Of a DNA stretch of 64,000 nucleotides, positions 1 to 12,255 are shown piece after piece. The position numbers and the translations under genes are program-made. The notes beneath the pieces were generated by a model. The model was not told the DNA's origin. It did no database searches and saw nothing but the letters and a program-made list of their open reading frames with translations. Every line of letters starts with the position of its first letter. Position 1 is the first letter of the stretch. Source of the stretch: Ptychodera flava (taxonomy: Eukaryota > Hemichordata > Enteropneusta > Ptychoderidae); contig NW_027248375.1 of the NCBI RefSeq assembly GCF_041260155.1, forward strand, positions 186,001 to 250,000, written 5' to 3'.

Positions 1-1871
1 TGATAGTCAAACAGGCAAAAATATGATACCAGACAGGTAGTGCAGGACTATGTACAAGTCTGATGAACTAATGAATAATGTCTCGTGTAATTACAAAACG
101 TTACAAAGTGAAAAAAGAGGACGACCGTTTATGTTATACTTTAGCGACATCAATCAAAAATACAATTGGTATCATACACACAATCACCATATGATATATA
201 CGACCAAAATAAGGCTTCGATAAAGTGACCATACACATCCTTAACTATGTAGGGTAACTTCGCAAAACTCAGAATGAACCAGGGGGCTTTCTTCCGCACG
301 AACTTTACATCGACACATACGTCTATTTCTTCTTTATTATTATTACCTCAGAATAAATTTGATAATGTCAGTTCTTTTTCAACCCAATGCACTGTTCATC
401 TCCTACCGCAGCCCTGCAATATTGTTACATTAACAACATCCGCAGAAATATCGAGTATTGAGACAGTCCAAGGAAACAGTTTGCAGTTGGTCAACGGTCG
501 TCACATCGAATGATGTTATCAAATTTGCGCTTATGGCAAACTTTGAAAACCGGAGAAATCACCTAGAAAATCAACTCCAGCCGAATTTTCAAATGTTGAC
601 GCTACATTCAACGGTTTAATTTAGCAATTATCCTGCGCAGACCCATTAAAATATTCATTCAACGCCTCATGGTGCAAAATCTCATGGGAATGATCAGCGC
701 CATCACCGTCAGAGCGAACACAACTATAATTAATATTCGTGGCAATTTTACGAGATTTAAAAATTAAAATCGCCAAAGTACAATGAGTAATTCCGGGGAA
801 CTTATTTATAATTCATTTTCACAGGCGTGAATTAATTGCACAATATAATTTGATATCAAATGTGATGCATTAGTTCATGTATGTAGGAATAAGTATTAAT
901 GACGCATGGTAAGAGTCCTATATACATCAACATAAAAGACTTTACATGCATTCTTTATTACAAATTATCAGTAATTATTTACGCTACGTCGTCAAGTAAA
1001 TAAAAATAATGTTCTCAGCATAGTCCCTCTATCACGCTGAGACCTATAGTACTGACAGAATCACGACTACTTATGATTGTGAGTAATATCATGATAAAAC
1101 AAAAATCATATTTCTTGCAATTGCTTTTGGCAATCTCCTTGTGACAAAAATTACTTGGAGGAAACCTGACCCCCTCCACCCTTGTATGCTTGTCATAGGC
1201 GATAAGGATTATTTTGTCAAGCAGATCTAAAGAAAAATAAGCCCCAGCGTCCTATTCTTTAGGCACCTATCTTTGCATTTCACTTCCTCTTAATGCAATT
1301 TACATACCCCTTTCGATAGGTTATAATCCCTTCACAAAATGGTTCTGCGGACTTTTTCATTAAATGCATTAAATATATGTAGGAATTTCACTTCCCATCA
1401 CTTTTATTGATAATATGCTGAAAGCTTCCCTATAAATTGTTGTAAATTTGCAAATTTAGCTAGATCATTGATTTTGAATGTTACTTTAATACTCTTTGCA
1501 AAGTTTGGCAAACGTCCGGCTGCATGGTTCCAGGTGTGATACAATTACATAATGCAATTTTAAAATCGGTCGATCTCTTTTTAGCTGTCTATCCAGGCTG
1601 TGTGATATTTAGTCCAACGATATTTTGACTGTAAGGTAGAATGCTCCTCGGAACACGGGCTCTCGAGATTTTACATTTTGTTTCTATACTACCACTTGCA
1701 TGGGCTAGTTTGGAAGCTCTTTGAGAAGACAAAATATTCATCTTCTTATATTTGTTAAAATAGGACATTTTCTTATTTTAAGAGAGTTAGGACATGATGG
1801 CGGCCCCTTTGAATTTCAAATATTGGGATGTTTGGGGCAAAGAAAACATGTAGTTACACACAAGGCGTTAC
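1..1871. other. Left edge, 3' side of the methyltransferase gene, no exon recognised
   Basis: The methyltransferase gene on the minus strand should continue here, because its second exon ends in phase 0 at 1872 without a stop. I could not identify the next exon. The sequence is AT-rich and mostly closed in all frames. An 80-codon open frame near 274-513 on the plus strand resembles nothing I know. From about 1631 to 1835 there is a copy of an interspersed repeat that also occurs at 35.2 and 43.3 kb. Confidence 0.6.
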
Positions 1872-2182
1872 CTTCATAAATGTTTCCCACTTTGGACTTG
1901 TGTAGCAGTTGAGAAGTTGAGTGGTGTTGATTATGTGCGGGTTTTGATGTGCCATATTCATGAAACACTGACCACCTGGCTTCAAACTCTGGTATATACC
2001 TTCCAAGGCAGTCTTGAAATCCTTCATCCAGTGCAAGGTACAGTGTGCGACGACTTTGTCGAACGAATTTCTGTACTCTTCATATGTTGACAGCTTTGTA
2101 GCATCGCCGACTTTGTAGGTTATGTTCTCAGCTTTGGAGATTTCCTTGGCTTCTTCGATCATCTCAGGGGAGTTGTCAACGG
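1872..2182 (-). CDS. Methyltransferase exon 2
   Basis: 103 codons preceded by two bases that complete the split codon from exon 1. The acceptor is AATCAG|CC and the donor ATGAAG|GTAACG. It contains the post-I acidic loop, the motif II strand ending in HWM and the KPGG turn before the next beta strand. All are typical of the Rossmann-like methyltransferase fold. Confidence 0.85.
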
Positions 2183-2971
2183 CTGATTCGTGACAAAATC
2201 CAAATATACAGAGAATTTTCCAAAATATGCAACAATGTTCTATTTATCAGAGTGAATATCACCAAAACTCCATTCATCAGATATTTTAAAAAAGGGTTCC
2301 CAATCATTCACAATCTACTATCTAAAATTGTTTATCAGACGTCCACTGTAAATCAAGTGTGGCTCCCACTGTTCTATTCGAACCATTCTGTTGCCTCACG
2401 CATGGTTTCGTTTTCTCTTTTGTTTAGGGTAAGGAAGAGTATGGCAGATTGCAGCTTGTTCTTTGTATCAATTGCATGATCTTAATAGCATTTTAATTAT
2501 AAACCATACTGAAACTCCAATTATTGTATTCAACCTTACGATCACACCTGTACAATAATTTATGTTTATTTTCTTGGTGACAAGCGAAAGGGACAGAAGC
2601 TGCAGAAAAAATATTTTTGACCAAAAATAACAAACAATAGTCTAAAAAATAGAAATTGTATATACATCTCGTAAAAAAGTGTTCTGACTGAATTTTCCTT
2701 TCTTTAACCTCATTCCAATATTTTCGACGCCAACATTTTTAGTTTCATAAATTCACACCCCAACTTTAGGATGCACCTGCAGCTCAAATACTGAGTAATT
2801 AGTTCGTAAGTTTTCGATGTGGACGGTTATAGAAATTAAAAATGTACGACCGTACGAACATACCCACACACATACATACCCCACATACATATATGCATAC
2901 CCCACATACATACATACATACATACATACATACATACATACATACATACATACATACATACATACATACAT

Positions 2972-3038
<67 letters not shown>

Positions 3039-4577
3039 CACAGAGAGACAAAAACACACCTAAGATCATCCGAAAAATACAGAAAAACAGAATAACTTGG
3101 TTAGCTGATATTTTAAATCAAAAAAGATCACTCGTCTGCTTTAAATATTTGGCATAAAAGTAAACGTGTAATTTATATGTCAAGAAAATTGTTTACTGTA
3201 AAGTACAAACGTAGGCAGATGAGCGTTAAAATTTGCTAGTCTCATTCCTAGTTGCTGAAGCATAACGACCAATGTTTACGTCGAGAAAGCAAATCCATTG
3301 AAAAGGGCCATTTGTTTGTTTACTTTGTTAACTTTCTTATTGCCAATTCCCTTTGGGAAAATCCTAAACTGTTAATGTTTATCTTGCATATCTTGACGTT
3401 TACCGTAACATATCCAAGCTGATATTTTTTCTGTGAACATTACAACGTGGTATAATCTGGGCATGTGTAGAAGATAATGCGATCGTACGGTGTGACATGT
3501 ATCTGTATTTGTTATCTACAGCAAATCCGTGCAGTCCTTTGGATCCTTGCACGGGGTCTCAAACTATTCCAATCCCATGCATAGGTATGTACTCAGAAAG
3601 TCTACTACTCAAGTGTTTGAATATTCATTTCCGTGAGATCTTAAAAAAACTGATAAAAAAATATCGTAGGACATGAAGTTTGAGAAAAATATACATTTTG
3701 TGGTATAACTCAAAAATAGATACAATAGGACAGTCTTTAGCCGTTTCTTTTAAGATGTCATTTGTCATCAGTAAATAATTACATGCCCCATACTATGGGT
3801 CATAATGTCCCACTCTATTTCAGGTTCGTCTATTGTGATATGACAAATATCGATTATTGTTTTTACACTAATACATAACATATTATGAGGTTATTACGAA
3901 AATACCGCAAAGGATGCACGAGGACATTGACGCAGCGGAGGGCGATGCGCGGCGCCAATGTCCTCGTGCATCCTTTGCAGTATTTTCGTAATAACCTTAT
4001 TATTATACATCTTACATTCCTGACTGGGGCATCAAATTGTCAGAGTAGTGACCGTTTTCGTGCAATGTCAACAATTTTTCTTCCGATTTTATCGCGCCAG
4101 TGTGGAACGCTATCTCGGACGCGCTTCTGCAAGTTTTGGAGTGTGTGCACTACACACGTACGTACGTACAGAGCGCGCGCGAGACTTGTTCTGGCACTCG
4201 TCCAAAGGGTCCCTTGAAACCGTTCTAAAATGAACGCGCAGATACAGCCGCAGGAAATGGGGCGCCTTGAAACCGTACGTGTTACGGAACGGGCGTTCCG
4301 TACGGCTTTTTTAGCGCACGCAAAATTCTATTGTTCTCGATGGTAGATGTATAATATTTATGAATATTCATAATTTATTAGAGGTTTAGGACTGACTCTT
4401 ACCCTTTACTTTTCCAACACGCTTCGATAAAAGTAATGCTAAAGTGCCCGGCCCACAGCCAACGTCTAGCAAAACATCTTTCTGATTCAATGGCATTGCT
4501 TGGGAGATGTCTTCCACGTACCGCAGATTAAGTTTATACGACACGGGAGAATATGTCTTGACCCGACTGAAATTCAT
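1872..4577 (-). CDS. Class I SAM-dependent methyltransferase, first two coding exons (partial)
   Basis: Two exons, 4403-4577 and 1872-2182, encode the N-terminal 160-odd residues of a Methyltransf_11/25-type enzyme that transfers methyl groups from S-adenosylmethionine; the substrate cannot be inferred. Exon 1 starts MNFSRVKTYS, has an A at -3 of the ATG, and carries motif I (LLDVGCGPGTL), the SAM-binding glycine loop. It ends in phase 1 at GTAAGA. Exon 2 opens after CAG in matching phase with the acidic loop VDNSPEMIEEAK, then DATKL, the hydrophobic strand FDKVVAHCTLHWM and the SLKPGG turn, and ends phase 0 at GTAACG. The domain order matches juvenile-hormone-acid-methyltransferase-like animal proteins, but that name is only a resemblance. 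The C-terminal part lies off the left edge. Two decayed copies of exon 1 lie at 21.5 and 24.2 kb. Confidence 0.85.
2903..3038. repeat. Compound microsatellite (CATA)n then (CAGA)n
   Basis: About 70 bp of CATA units switch directly to about 64 bp of CAGA units. Open frames across it on both strands (Tyr-Ile-His-Thr, Cys-Leu-Ser-Val runs) are by-products of the repeat, not genes. Confidence 0.95.
3884..4003. repeat. Near-perfect hairpin / foldback element
   Basis: The left arm (about 3886-3927) and right arm (about 3956-3998) are reverse complements with only one or two mismatches. Each contains GGATGCACGAGGACATTG or its complement. A roughly 28-bp GC-rich loop separates them. The short span and long arms suit a small foldback or MITE. 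No target-site duplication was confirmed. Confidence 0.8.
4403..4577 (-). CDS. Methyltransferase exon 1
   Basis: 58 codons plus one base. The ATG at 4577-4575 is followed by a divergent leader and the SAM-binding motif I with GCGPG. The donor reads AAAGG|GTAAGA. This is the only intact one of three copies in the window. Confidence 0.85.
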
Positions 4578-4822
4578 CGTGTTTATTGCGTACCACTGGT
4601 ATCTTGTATCTCAATCGTTACTGAGGAATATAAGAAAGAAAGAAAGAAAGAAAATGAATGAGTGGTATATGATTTAATACACCTATAGCTATCATTAGCG
4701 GTCAACTCTTATTCATTACCATTCATTTATCTATTGATTACTTCCCGAGTCTGTATAAAAACGCTAGAACTACGCTCACAATGCACTTTGCTCTTATTAG
4801 CGGTCAACTTCTTTTCACCACT

Positions 4823-4823
4823 G

Positions 4824-4876
<53 letters not shown>
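4823..4876. repeat. (TA)n microsatellite
   Basis: A TA dinucleotide run that forms the left flank of the inverted-repeat element starting at about 4871. Confidence 0.9.
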
Positions 4877-4878
<2 letters not shown>

Positions 4879-4989
4879 CCCATGATATTTTTCTCTTTTT
4901 GACGTCATCGAGTGTTTTGTGTTGTGGGTCCGCGAAAAATGCGAGTATACGATGACGTCAACCAAAGAAAAATACTATTTGGATTATAT
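4871..4989. mobile_element. Small foldback MITE inserted in a TA run
   Basis: Terminal inverted repeats of about 38 bp (4871-4910 and 4950-4989) begin ATATAATCC and end TGACGTCATCG at the inner side. The centre is about 39 bp. Insertion within a TA tract is consistent with a TA-targeting (Tc1/mariner-type) MITE. The TA context makes the exact ends uncertain. Each arm carries the CRE-like palindrome TGACGTCA. Confidence 0.65.
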
Positions 4990-5914
4990 ATTTATCACAT
5001 GAACAGTCGTCTTGTTTTCTTTTGACGTAGATTGATCAAAATTATTGTGACATATTGCATGAATTTCGCCGCAATTTGTGTTTTACTTACGCGAATTACT
5101 TTCATTTAATGAGTAAAGCGGCCCGTCACCCAGGAGATACTTTGATTCATAAATCCCATCAAGCTGAAATTTTGATACATCGAATGGTATCTCCACCAAC
5201 CAGTCGTACGGATTTGGTCACGTGAACGTGTCAATCATCGTCTGGCGCTGTACCAATGCCAAGGCAAGTCGGGTATCGACGGATGGTCATAGTATTCAGA
5301 GTTAATTAGAATATTTACAAATAGATTTGTGAAGTAAATGCAACGACACGATCGAAACAGCAATTCTTAATCTCAGAGATGCCGTGACTTTTGAAAATAT
5401 TACACAAGCTTACGACCTTGGCGAGCGCGAAAGATTTCCGTTCGATGATACACAGAGTGTACCTCATTGCATGTTTGACCCAACGATGCCGTCACCGGTC
5501 TCTGCCAGTGTCACCTCTGCAATCCCGATCTCAGCCGTCCATGTTTTCGTCTTACGGACTTTGATGTTTGCAGTGACACATATCTTGCCCGTAGATACAT
5601 CATAATTTTACTTGACGTAAACTCTGTTCTGTCGTGAGTGTAGTCTGAATCATTTTCGAAGTACATCGAATTCCACAGCGCTGCACCTAAGGGCTGAGTT
5701 AAGACTATACAGCTCGACAGCTTATGACTTCTCTACAACCTTACGCCGCGCTGCATGTTTGATTCCGAGCGACAATTTACGGAATTTTTCGTGTGATGAA
5801 GGAAATTTATCGTTGTTAGTCGAATGACTTTATGCTTGAGCCTCCTATGTCGCATTCCCGAAGATTATACGGTTCTCATTTATTTAGTTGAATTTACGTT
5901 TAGGTGTAGGTTTC

Positions 5915-6084
<170 letters not shown>

Positions 6085-6524
6085 TAAAAAACTAAAAACT
6101 ACTCATTACATATAATAATCAATGCCCGAAATGCATTATAACATTTTGATACTATTAGATACTAAAGTTATGCTATGCAACAATTTAGTGACAACGCGAT
6201 AAGATGATAGCATACAATGCCTACATGACTTTAAGTGCCAGCATGACACCGTGATGTAAATTCCAACGCAAAAACTTTTCAACGATGAACTGGTTCTTTT
6301 TTGTTATTCTATGACGATACAAAGTACAATAAATTATCACAATTCAGTTTGATTTGTACACACGACATTTAAATTTTTATAACCTTTTCAGTACTGCCTG
6401 AAAGCAATAATATAAAACCTCTAGTTGATATAACCTCTAATTGATTAATTATATCAATTGAAAGTACGTTTAGATATTTCAGTATAAATTTCAAAGAAAC
6501 CATTAAATAACCATACAAGTCACA

Positions 6525-6900
6525 TCCTGCAGGTACTACAAATGCCATACTTTTTTCAGCAAGTTATGACAAACTGAAGGGGTCATTCTCTTTCTCTGGT
6601 AAAACTTAGCATGCAAATTTCTTTTGTCTTTCTTTCATAAAACAGGTGCAACTAGTCTCCCTACTTTCCATTACATTATTCTGTATGACTGAAGACACAA
6701 TCAGTTGAAAATTTGACCTCTCTCAATCAAGCGTACTTTTCTACTTCATTTAAAATGAGAATGAGAAGAATGGTGTACGATTTCAGAATTTAAAAAACTA
6801 GTCTGTGAAATCGTCTACACATCAGAGACATGGTAGACTTCAGTGAGGAGTTTCAGTGTGTACAAATCATAAAGAATTATGAGAAATCTCTAGTACTCTG
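6525..6900 (+). repeat. Interspersed repeat family X, copy 1
   Basis: This stretch shares order and sequence with the reverse complement of 12535-12870 and with 61840-62090. Common segments include GTGCAACTAGTCT and the stretch around GACACAATCAGTTG. Three dispersed copies in two orientations mark it as a mobile, non-coding element of unknown class. Confidence 0.6.
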
Positions 6901-7607
6901 CGAAATGAAGTGCTGAGATGACGATGTAACTAGACGACTTAAAGCTTCTACTTACAATACGATCATTTTATCTGTGATTCAACGATAATTTATATCGAAC
7001 AGCCTAGGGAGTACAGACTACCCTCAATATATCGGTATCAGATACGTAATTTTACCACATACATGACGGGGAGAGGTTTACGTACGAAATTGATCGCATG
7101 GCTTCTATTATTCCAAAATTTATACAGGGCCTGATGTTCGGACAACTCATATGATACACACTGTTAGTACAGGGTCTGAACAAAGATAATAGAGTATTAA
7201 AGTAGGGATTGCGCCCCTTCCACAATTCAAGCGGGATCTTGGATGTATGAAATGGAGTATTTTCGTTTTTGGATATTCACAGTCCGTGTTGGGTATCACT
7301 GCAATTGTGTAATTTATTGTTACCTATTCGATTTTTGACCTCGACTGGTCAGAGTCCATACGCTGTAAAGTTCATAGGACAATCTTATTATGATTGCTGG
7401 CCATTGTGCATTCCATACAAATAACTTTATCTTACATCGCACTTGCAAACCAATTAAAAATCAATACAGCTAAACTAGTTTCCAGAAAGCCTTCTGACAA
7501 CAAATGTGTGCATATATGCAAACTTGATCTAGGTTCGGGTAGTTATGAAATTTGAAGGTTGTACGAGGCGCCTAATGTAAAACAATGGATTTACACAATC
7601 ACGGTTA

Positions 7608-8491
7608 TTAAAGTGGCACTCCCACTTGGTAGCATTTTTAAATCACATTTTTTAATGCCAACGGTCGATATTTGACGTGGCGACTGCGCGCGGATCACGA
7701 GATATCGATAAAAACATGTCCTCAAAAAAGTAAAAGTTTGAATTCCGGTGGCCCGACTAAATTCAACTTCCGAACGTCGAACGTTCGGCACTGGGGCCAT
7801 TGTCAACTAAGCTATGGAGTACGAGTCTACGCTAACGCTGCTGTACGCCACAGTACCACTCGCGTCGGTGATCGGTCATGCTCCCCGGGGGAAAGCCGAG
7901 TCTTACTGACTCTGATAAAAAACGGAAAACAAAGTTTGATTCCACCAGAATTCGCATAGGTGACTAGCAGTTACGTGCGGTTGATACATAGCGGCCGCCG
8001 AGTGGTATGCATAGACGCATACCACGCGCGCGGCGTACTGTGTGGCAGACGACAAAATGTAGTCATCAGAGGTGGCTAATATTTGACAAGTAAAAACTGA
8101 TGTTTATGTGGTATTGGTTAAAAATATAGTACAACTGATTTAGAACAATGAAAACGACAAAAACTAAGGAGAAGTTTTAAAAAACTTACCTGAGGTAATG
8201 GCATAATGCTGTATATAAAGTCTTTGCAGTGGGAAGTAAATTAATTGCGTCGTTCGAACTTATTGTAGACTCCCGAGAATATCGTCAATCACCACAACAA
8301 CAAACCTTCGGGGGATTTCGGGTCATAATCAGAAACGATCGTAAAACGTCGGGATGTGAAAAATACGCTCGGGAAATGACATGTTTTTATCGATATCTCG
8401 CGATCCGCGCGCAGTCGCCACGTCAAATATCGACCGTTGGCATTAATAAAATGTGTTTTAAAAATGTTACCAAGTGGGAGTGCCTCTTTAA
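7608..8491. mobile_element. TTAA-flanked non-autonomous DNA transposon, 884 bp
   Basis: Terminal inverted repeats of about 120 bp (7612-7730 and 8373-8487) begin AGTGGCACTCCCACTTGGTA / AGAGGCACTCCCACTTGGTA, each flanked by TTAA. The arms are around 85-90 percent alike by eye. The interior is not recognisably coding, and the open frames in the arms are mirror images of each other. A smaller dyad around GTGGTATGC/GCATACCAC lies near 7998-8025. TTAA target sites are used by piggyBac and Kolobok transposases; which mobilised this one is not known. Confidence 0.8.
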
Positions 8492-9544
8492 GAGATAACA
8501 TAGGGATAACCGAGGAAGTCGAGGGGGTTGAAAGTTTTGCTCTGGCTATGGGAAGGGGGGACCTGAAAATATTTTGGCTCCCATTATTTTGGTGTTGTCC
8601 AATGGTTCTAATGTTAATAATAATTGAAAAAAATTTAGAACGGTTTTATCGCATTTATGACTTTAATCTCGACAAAATCTAAAAAATGTATGAATGCGAT
8701 TACATTTTCGTAAAAAAGGACAAGTTGGCCTTGTAATGGGGAAGGAGCTGCAACTGTTTATAATATTTTCAATATTTCTACGCAATGTATCAAATACAGT
8801 TTCTTGGTGTCTTTCTACAGCATACTGAAAAACACAATATTCAGTTTGTCAACAAAGCCCGTTTGTCTAAATATTACTGATAGTTGAATTAGAGTTTTAG
8901 ACTGAAAGTTATTTGTCAAAGATATAAATGCACGGTATATACAAGTAGGCTGTGTTGGCAAACTGGATGTAGGGAGTAGAACAAGAACGCAGTTGCATAA
9001 ACTGAATAAAAATATTGTCAAAATACAAAGTTAATACAACTACTGCTAACGGGTCAGTGTCACTGCATACCGGCAGTGACAGTGATAGCTCTGACTCTGA
9101 TGCAGTTTAAGAAGAGTTTGGGTTATAGGAAACTCAATTGACAGTGAAACATATATCTACTTGTACACAAGATCCAACCAGAGAGCAACACATAGAAGAC
9201 TAGGAGACTTAACAGTTACCATGGATTTTTGAATTCTGCATATGAGAATAATCAAATATTAGAGAAACCAGATGTGAACTGAATGTGCTAACGTGGTTTA
9301 CAACAGGTTTATTACATAGTAGTTGTATGCTTCACAGAACGATCAGATATCTGTCAGATCATTATTTAGAGCAGGTTTTATCAACTTTAGCACAGTACTT
9401 TCGAAGTTAAATCACTAATACAAAACTTCATTTAATATGCGAATGAGATGTTTAATAACTTGACACTGCTTAATGCTTCATTAGAAAATTAGATATTTAA
9501 GCTTATCAGACCACACCTGTACTTGAGTTGACTTGTCAGACTTG
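8492..9544. other. Intergenic, no gene seen
   Basis: Low-complexity AT-rich sequence. A short Ser/Asp-rich frame ending at a stop at 9108-9110 (SDSDSSDSDAV) is the only coding-like fragment and has no start or clear splice signal. Confidence 0.5.
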
Positions 9545-9731
9545 TTAAAGGGATACAGTCACCTGTAATCTAAAATATGCCCATATATGGTCAAAGGGGC
9601 GGTCATTGGTATTCAAAATGCCCATGTGAGGGCGCTGTTTTCAAAAGCGGCCACCTACTTAAAATCTGTGATTGGTTAGATTTTCCATGGTAACTGTGGC
9701 AAAATTGGAACAGATGACAGTATACCTTTAA
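9545..9731. mobile_element. TTAA-flanked MITE, 187 bp
   Basis: The left end TTAA+AGGGATACAGTCACCTGT mirrors the right end (read on the minus strand) TTAA+AGGTATACTGTCATCTGT. Both ends abut TTAA. The interior is non-coding. Structure matches the elements at 7608, 28597, 31487 and 47334, although the inverted repeats differ in sequence. Confidence 0.75.
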
Positions 9732-11355
9732 ATTTTACAAACAAAATGATACAACTTAGACCTACATTTATGCAGGTACAAATACAACTGTTTTTAGCAT
9801 TTTGTTCATTGATACCTGCAAATATTGATCGTGACAGTTTTATAATTTAAAATATACATACAATACAACAATTAGATATTCCTTGGAGGAAACTATAAGT
9901 GACGAAATGACCGTGTCACCACGCGTCAGAGAGAGATACATATTGGAAAAATTTAATACACAGTCAACCTGATGTTTCTACATATAGAACAATGAAAAAC
10001 AATATTTACTTAAATTACAAAGATTACAAATGCAGTGTAATTTGAAAAGCCAGAGAACCGAATTAAATCTTACACATGAGGAAGCTTCATGTATACATTA
10101 GGTGTGACTAGAATGACAGTCGTGCTGACTGGGAATAAGAACGTGATCCAATGTTAACCATTTTGCTGTACGGTGACATGTTTAAGTCTTTACTGTGTAA
10201 GATAATGTCACAATATACAGCTTTAATACTTGGCTGCATATTTTTACAGGCGTACAAAGGAGTCAATAAATATAAGAACGATCTTTTGTACCATTTTGAA
10301 TACTGATATAAATTTGTCTGAAAACATATATAAGTTTCATCAAAGCCTGTAAAAATTGAATTTAACTTTTGTAACTGACGGCACTGAACGAAAATTACGC
10401 AAACAAAGTAGAAGGAAATCATTAAAAAAACATTATTTATAAAAAAAATACTGAAAACAAAGGGTTTCAATTGTATTTGGAAATGATTAGAATTCCACAT
10501 TTAATGGGAAAATGATGCGGCGATGCATGTTTTTATTTTCGTTTTCTTAGCTCATAAGATCCTGCTGCAGACATGGAAAAATAAATCAGGAGTGTCTACA
10601 AATGCAACGATAATGATGACACGCGGCATGACGAGAATGATAACTGAACTCTTCAGAAATGTACATTATATGTGTTTGGTGAGCCTATGAACCACTTAGT
10701 GTAAATAATCGATGACACTCATCATATGTAAACAAAACACTTTATTGTTAATTATTTGCGAACAAATATTTATTGAAGACGTTCTGCCAGAGTACTTTTA
10801 TTGTCTACATATAATATAAGGGGATTAAATTTTAACAAATAAAGTGTATGCATTATTTCATTTCTTTTATGTTAATTTGTATTTTACTTTTTTGTATCTG
10901 ATTAAAAAGTATATGGGTTTTATGTGAAGAAACTTGTAATTTGATTGTTTTGTAATACGTTTTGATATAGCTTAAAAGTAATTAATTTAGAATATGAAAC
11001 TTGGATAAATAATAATACACAAACTGTACCAAATGCCAACAAACATGGATTCCAATTCCCATGAAGAGTCGAATCTGTTTATTTTTAATATTTCATAAAT
11101 CGTCTATGCATTGCCGCAACTGTAACAACTTGTTCTTTTTTTATAAAATTCAACTTGTTTCGAACGCCCATCATCAAAACTACGCCGCTACAGTTCACAG
11201 TATTGAAAAAAGTTGACTGGTCCTAGGTAATTCAGACCACGAAAAAACTCCACAGTCAAAATGCTAAAGGAAGCCCACAACGTCGGAAAAATTGTTGGGT
11301 CAGAGCTGGAAAAAATATCACCGAACGGTATTACTTAAGTATCTCTCAAGGCTAA
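9732..11355. other. Intergenic, AT-rich, no gene seen
   Basis: Long AT-rich stretch with stops in all frames except a 130-codon minus-strand frame at 10108-10500. That frame is rich in Phe, Ile and Tyr, as expected of AT-rich non-coding DNA, and has no recognisable domain. Confidence 0.5.
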
Positions 11356-11394
11356 TTCTCTACGATTGAGGACGCAAATATCACACCTTGGTAC

Positions 11395-11652
11395 ATGAAT
11401 CTTGCTTCACTTGCCGGAAATAGAGTTCGCATGAATGAAATTGGGGACGACATGATATGGTGGCTGAAACAGAAAGACCACTTCCGACGCACCGGCATCC
11501 CTCTTAAATCTGGTTCAACAATACAGAGCTGTGGTGTCGTGAAATGCCAAGTAGTCCCCGATCGCACCGAATATGCAAAATTAGTCACTGGACTGAAATC
11601 TGTGATTATTGCAAATCCTAGCCACCTATACACATTAGGAGTCAAATTATAG
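11395..11652 (+). CDS. Unrecognised open reading frame, 85 aa
   Basis: An ATG frame of 85 codons. The frame is open upstream to 11356, so the coding sequence could begin at a splice acceptor. It ends at TAG. Amino-acid composition is balanced (Trp, Arg, Asp, Gly well represented), unlike surrounding AT-rich translations, and the C-terminus (LVTGLKSVIIANPSHL) looks folded. I do not recognise the family. The opposite strand is also open over most of this span, so strand is not certain. It may be a fragment of a mobile element or the last exon of an unknown gene. Confidence 0.25.
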   Translation: MNLASLAGNRVRMNEIGDDMIWWLKQKDHFRRTGIPLKSGSTIQSCGVVKCQVVPDRTEYAKLVTGLKSVIIANPSHLYTLGVKL

Positions 11653-11711
11653 GGGAAACGAAAATGTTTTGTGTAATGGTCATAGCCTATACTTTCAGAA
11701 CTGGATCGACT

Positions 11712-11773
11712 CAGATATCTTCCTTGTAAATGATATCCTAGGCAGATATCTTCCTTGTAAATGATATCCTAGG
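11712..11773. repeat. 31-bp tandem duplication
   Basis: The unit beginning CAGATATCTTCCTTG occurs twice head to tail with no mismatch seen, indicating a recent local duplication. Confidence 0.9.
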
Positions 11774-11969
11774 CAGAGATACAGGTTCTATCGATGCAGA
11801 TTAATATTTTAGGGAAGTTGAAGGATATAAAAATTTAGATTTCTGAATGACTATCGCTAAAAAAAACATACTTTCCGACAGAAAGAGAACTCTTGTAGGA
11901 ACAAGGGTTGCGTCTATTCCTTGTTCTTATTATTTCTGTAATATTAAACGACCAAAATTTATTACGGTA

Positions 11970-12255
11970 CAGCAAGGCGGATGGGTCGCACTTTTTTCCT
12001 ACAGACGTGCTAGCTTAGATTTTACGACTAGGCTCATTAAGCGGGCCTTTTAGTTGTTACACTGGTGTGCTCGTAAAGGCGACGGTGGACTGTACGGGAA
12101 CCATCTACAAGAATATGGCATCATTCTCCCCTTCAAAACAAATATGTTGGGTGACATGCCATCCTCACTGTTTTAAATTCGGACTTGAAACAAACTCTCT
12201 CGGACTTTGGAATCTCAAATGTATAGGTTATTGTTTTCTCAGATGTTTTCTTGTA
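11970..12255 (+). repeat. Repeat Y, copy 1
   Basis: Segments here (GACGTGCTNGCTTAGATTT, CACTGGTGTGC, GCATGCCATCCT-like and TTATTGTTTTCTNAGATGTTT) recur in the same order and orientation at 13785-14225. The copies are diverged with different insertions. Confidence 0.6.

Larger units (their letters stand above)
2183..4402 (-). other. Methyltransferase intron 1, repeat-rich
   Basis: About 2.2 kb. It holds the CATA/CAGA microsatellite at 2903-3038 and the long hairpin at 3884-4003. A second dyad at about 4273-4306 pairs CGTACGTGTTACGGAAC with GTTCCGTACGG. No exon was seen. Confidence 0.6.

Noticed and set aside
2753..3095. Five overlapping open frames on both strands with Tyr-Ile-His-Thr or Cys-Leu-Ser-Val runs
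   Set aside because: They are translations of the CATA/CAGA microsatellite; all frames of a 4-bp repeat lacking stops stay open.
7591..8498. Two related ORFs reading FYRYL(V/A)IRAQSPRQISTVGI
   Set aside because: They are the two inverted-repeat arms of the TTAA element, so the shared peptide reflects the repeat rather than a protein family.
11352..11645. Minus-strand 97-codon frame opposite the unrecognised ORF
   Set aside because: Could not be excluded, but the plus-strand reading has more plausible folded-protein composition; only the plus frame was listed.
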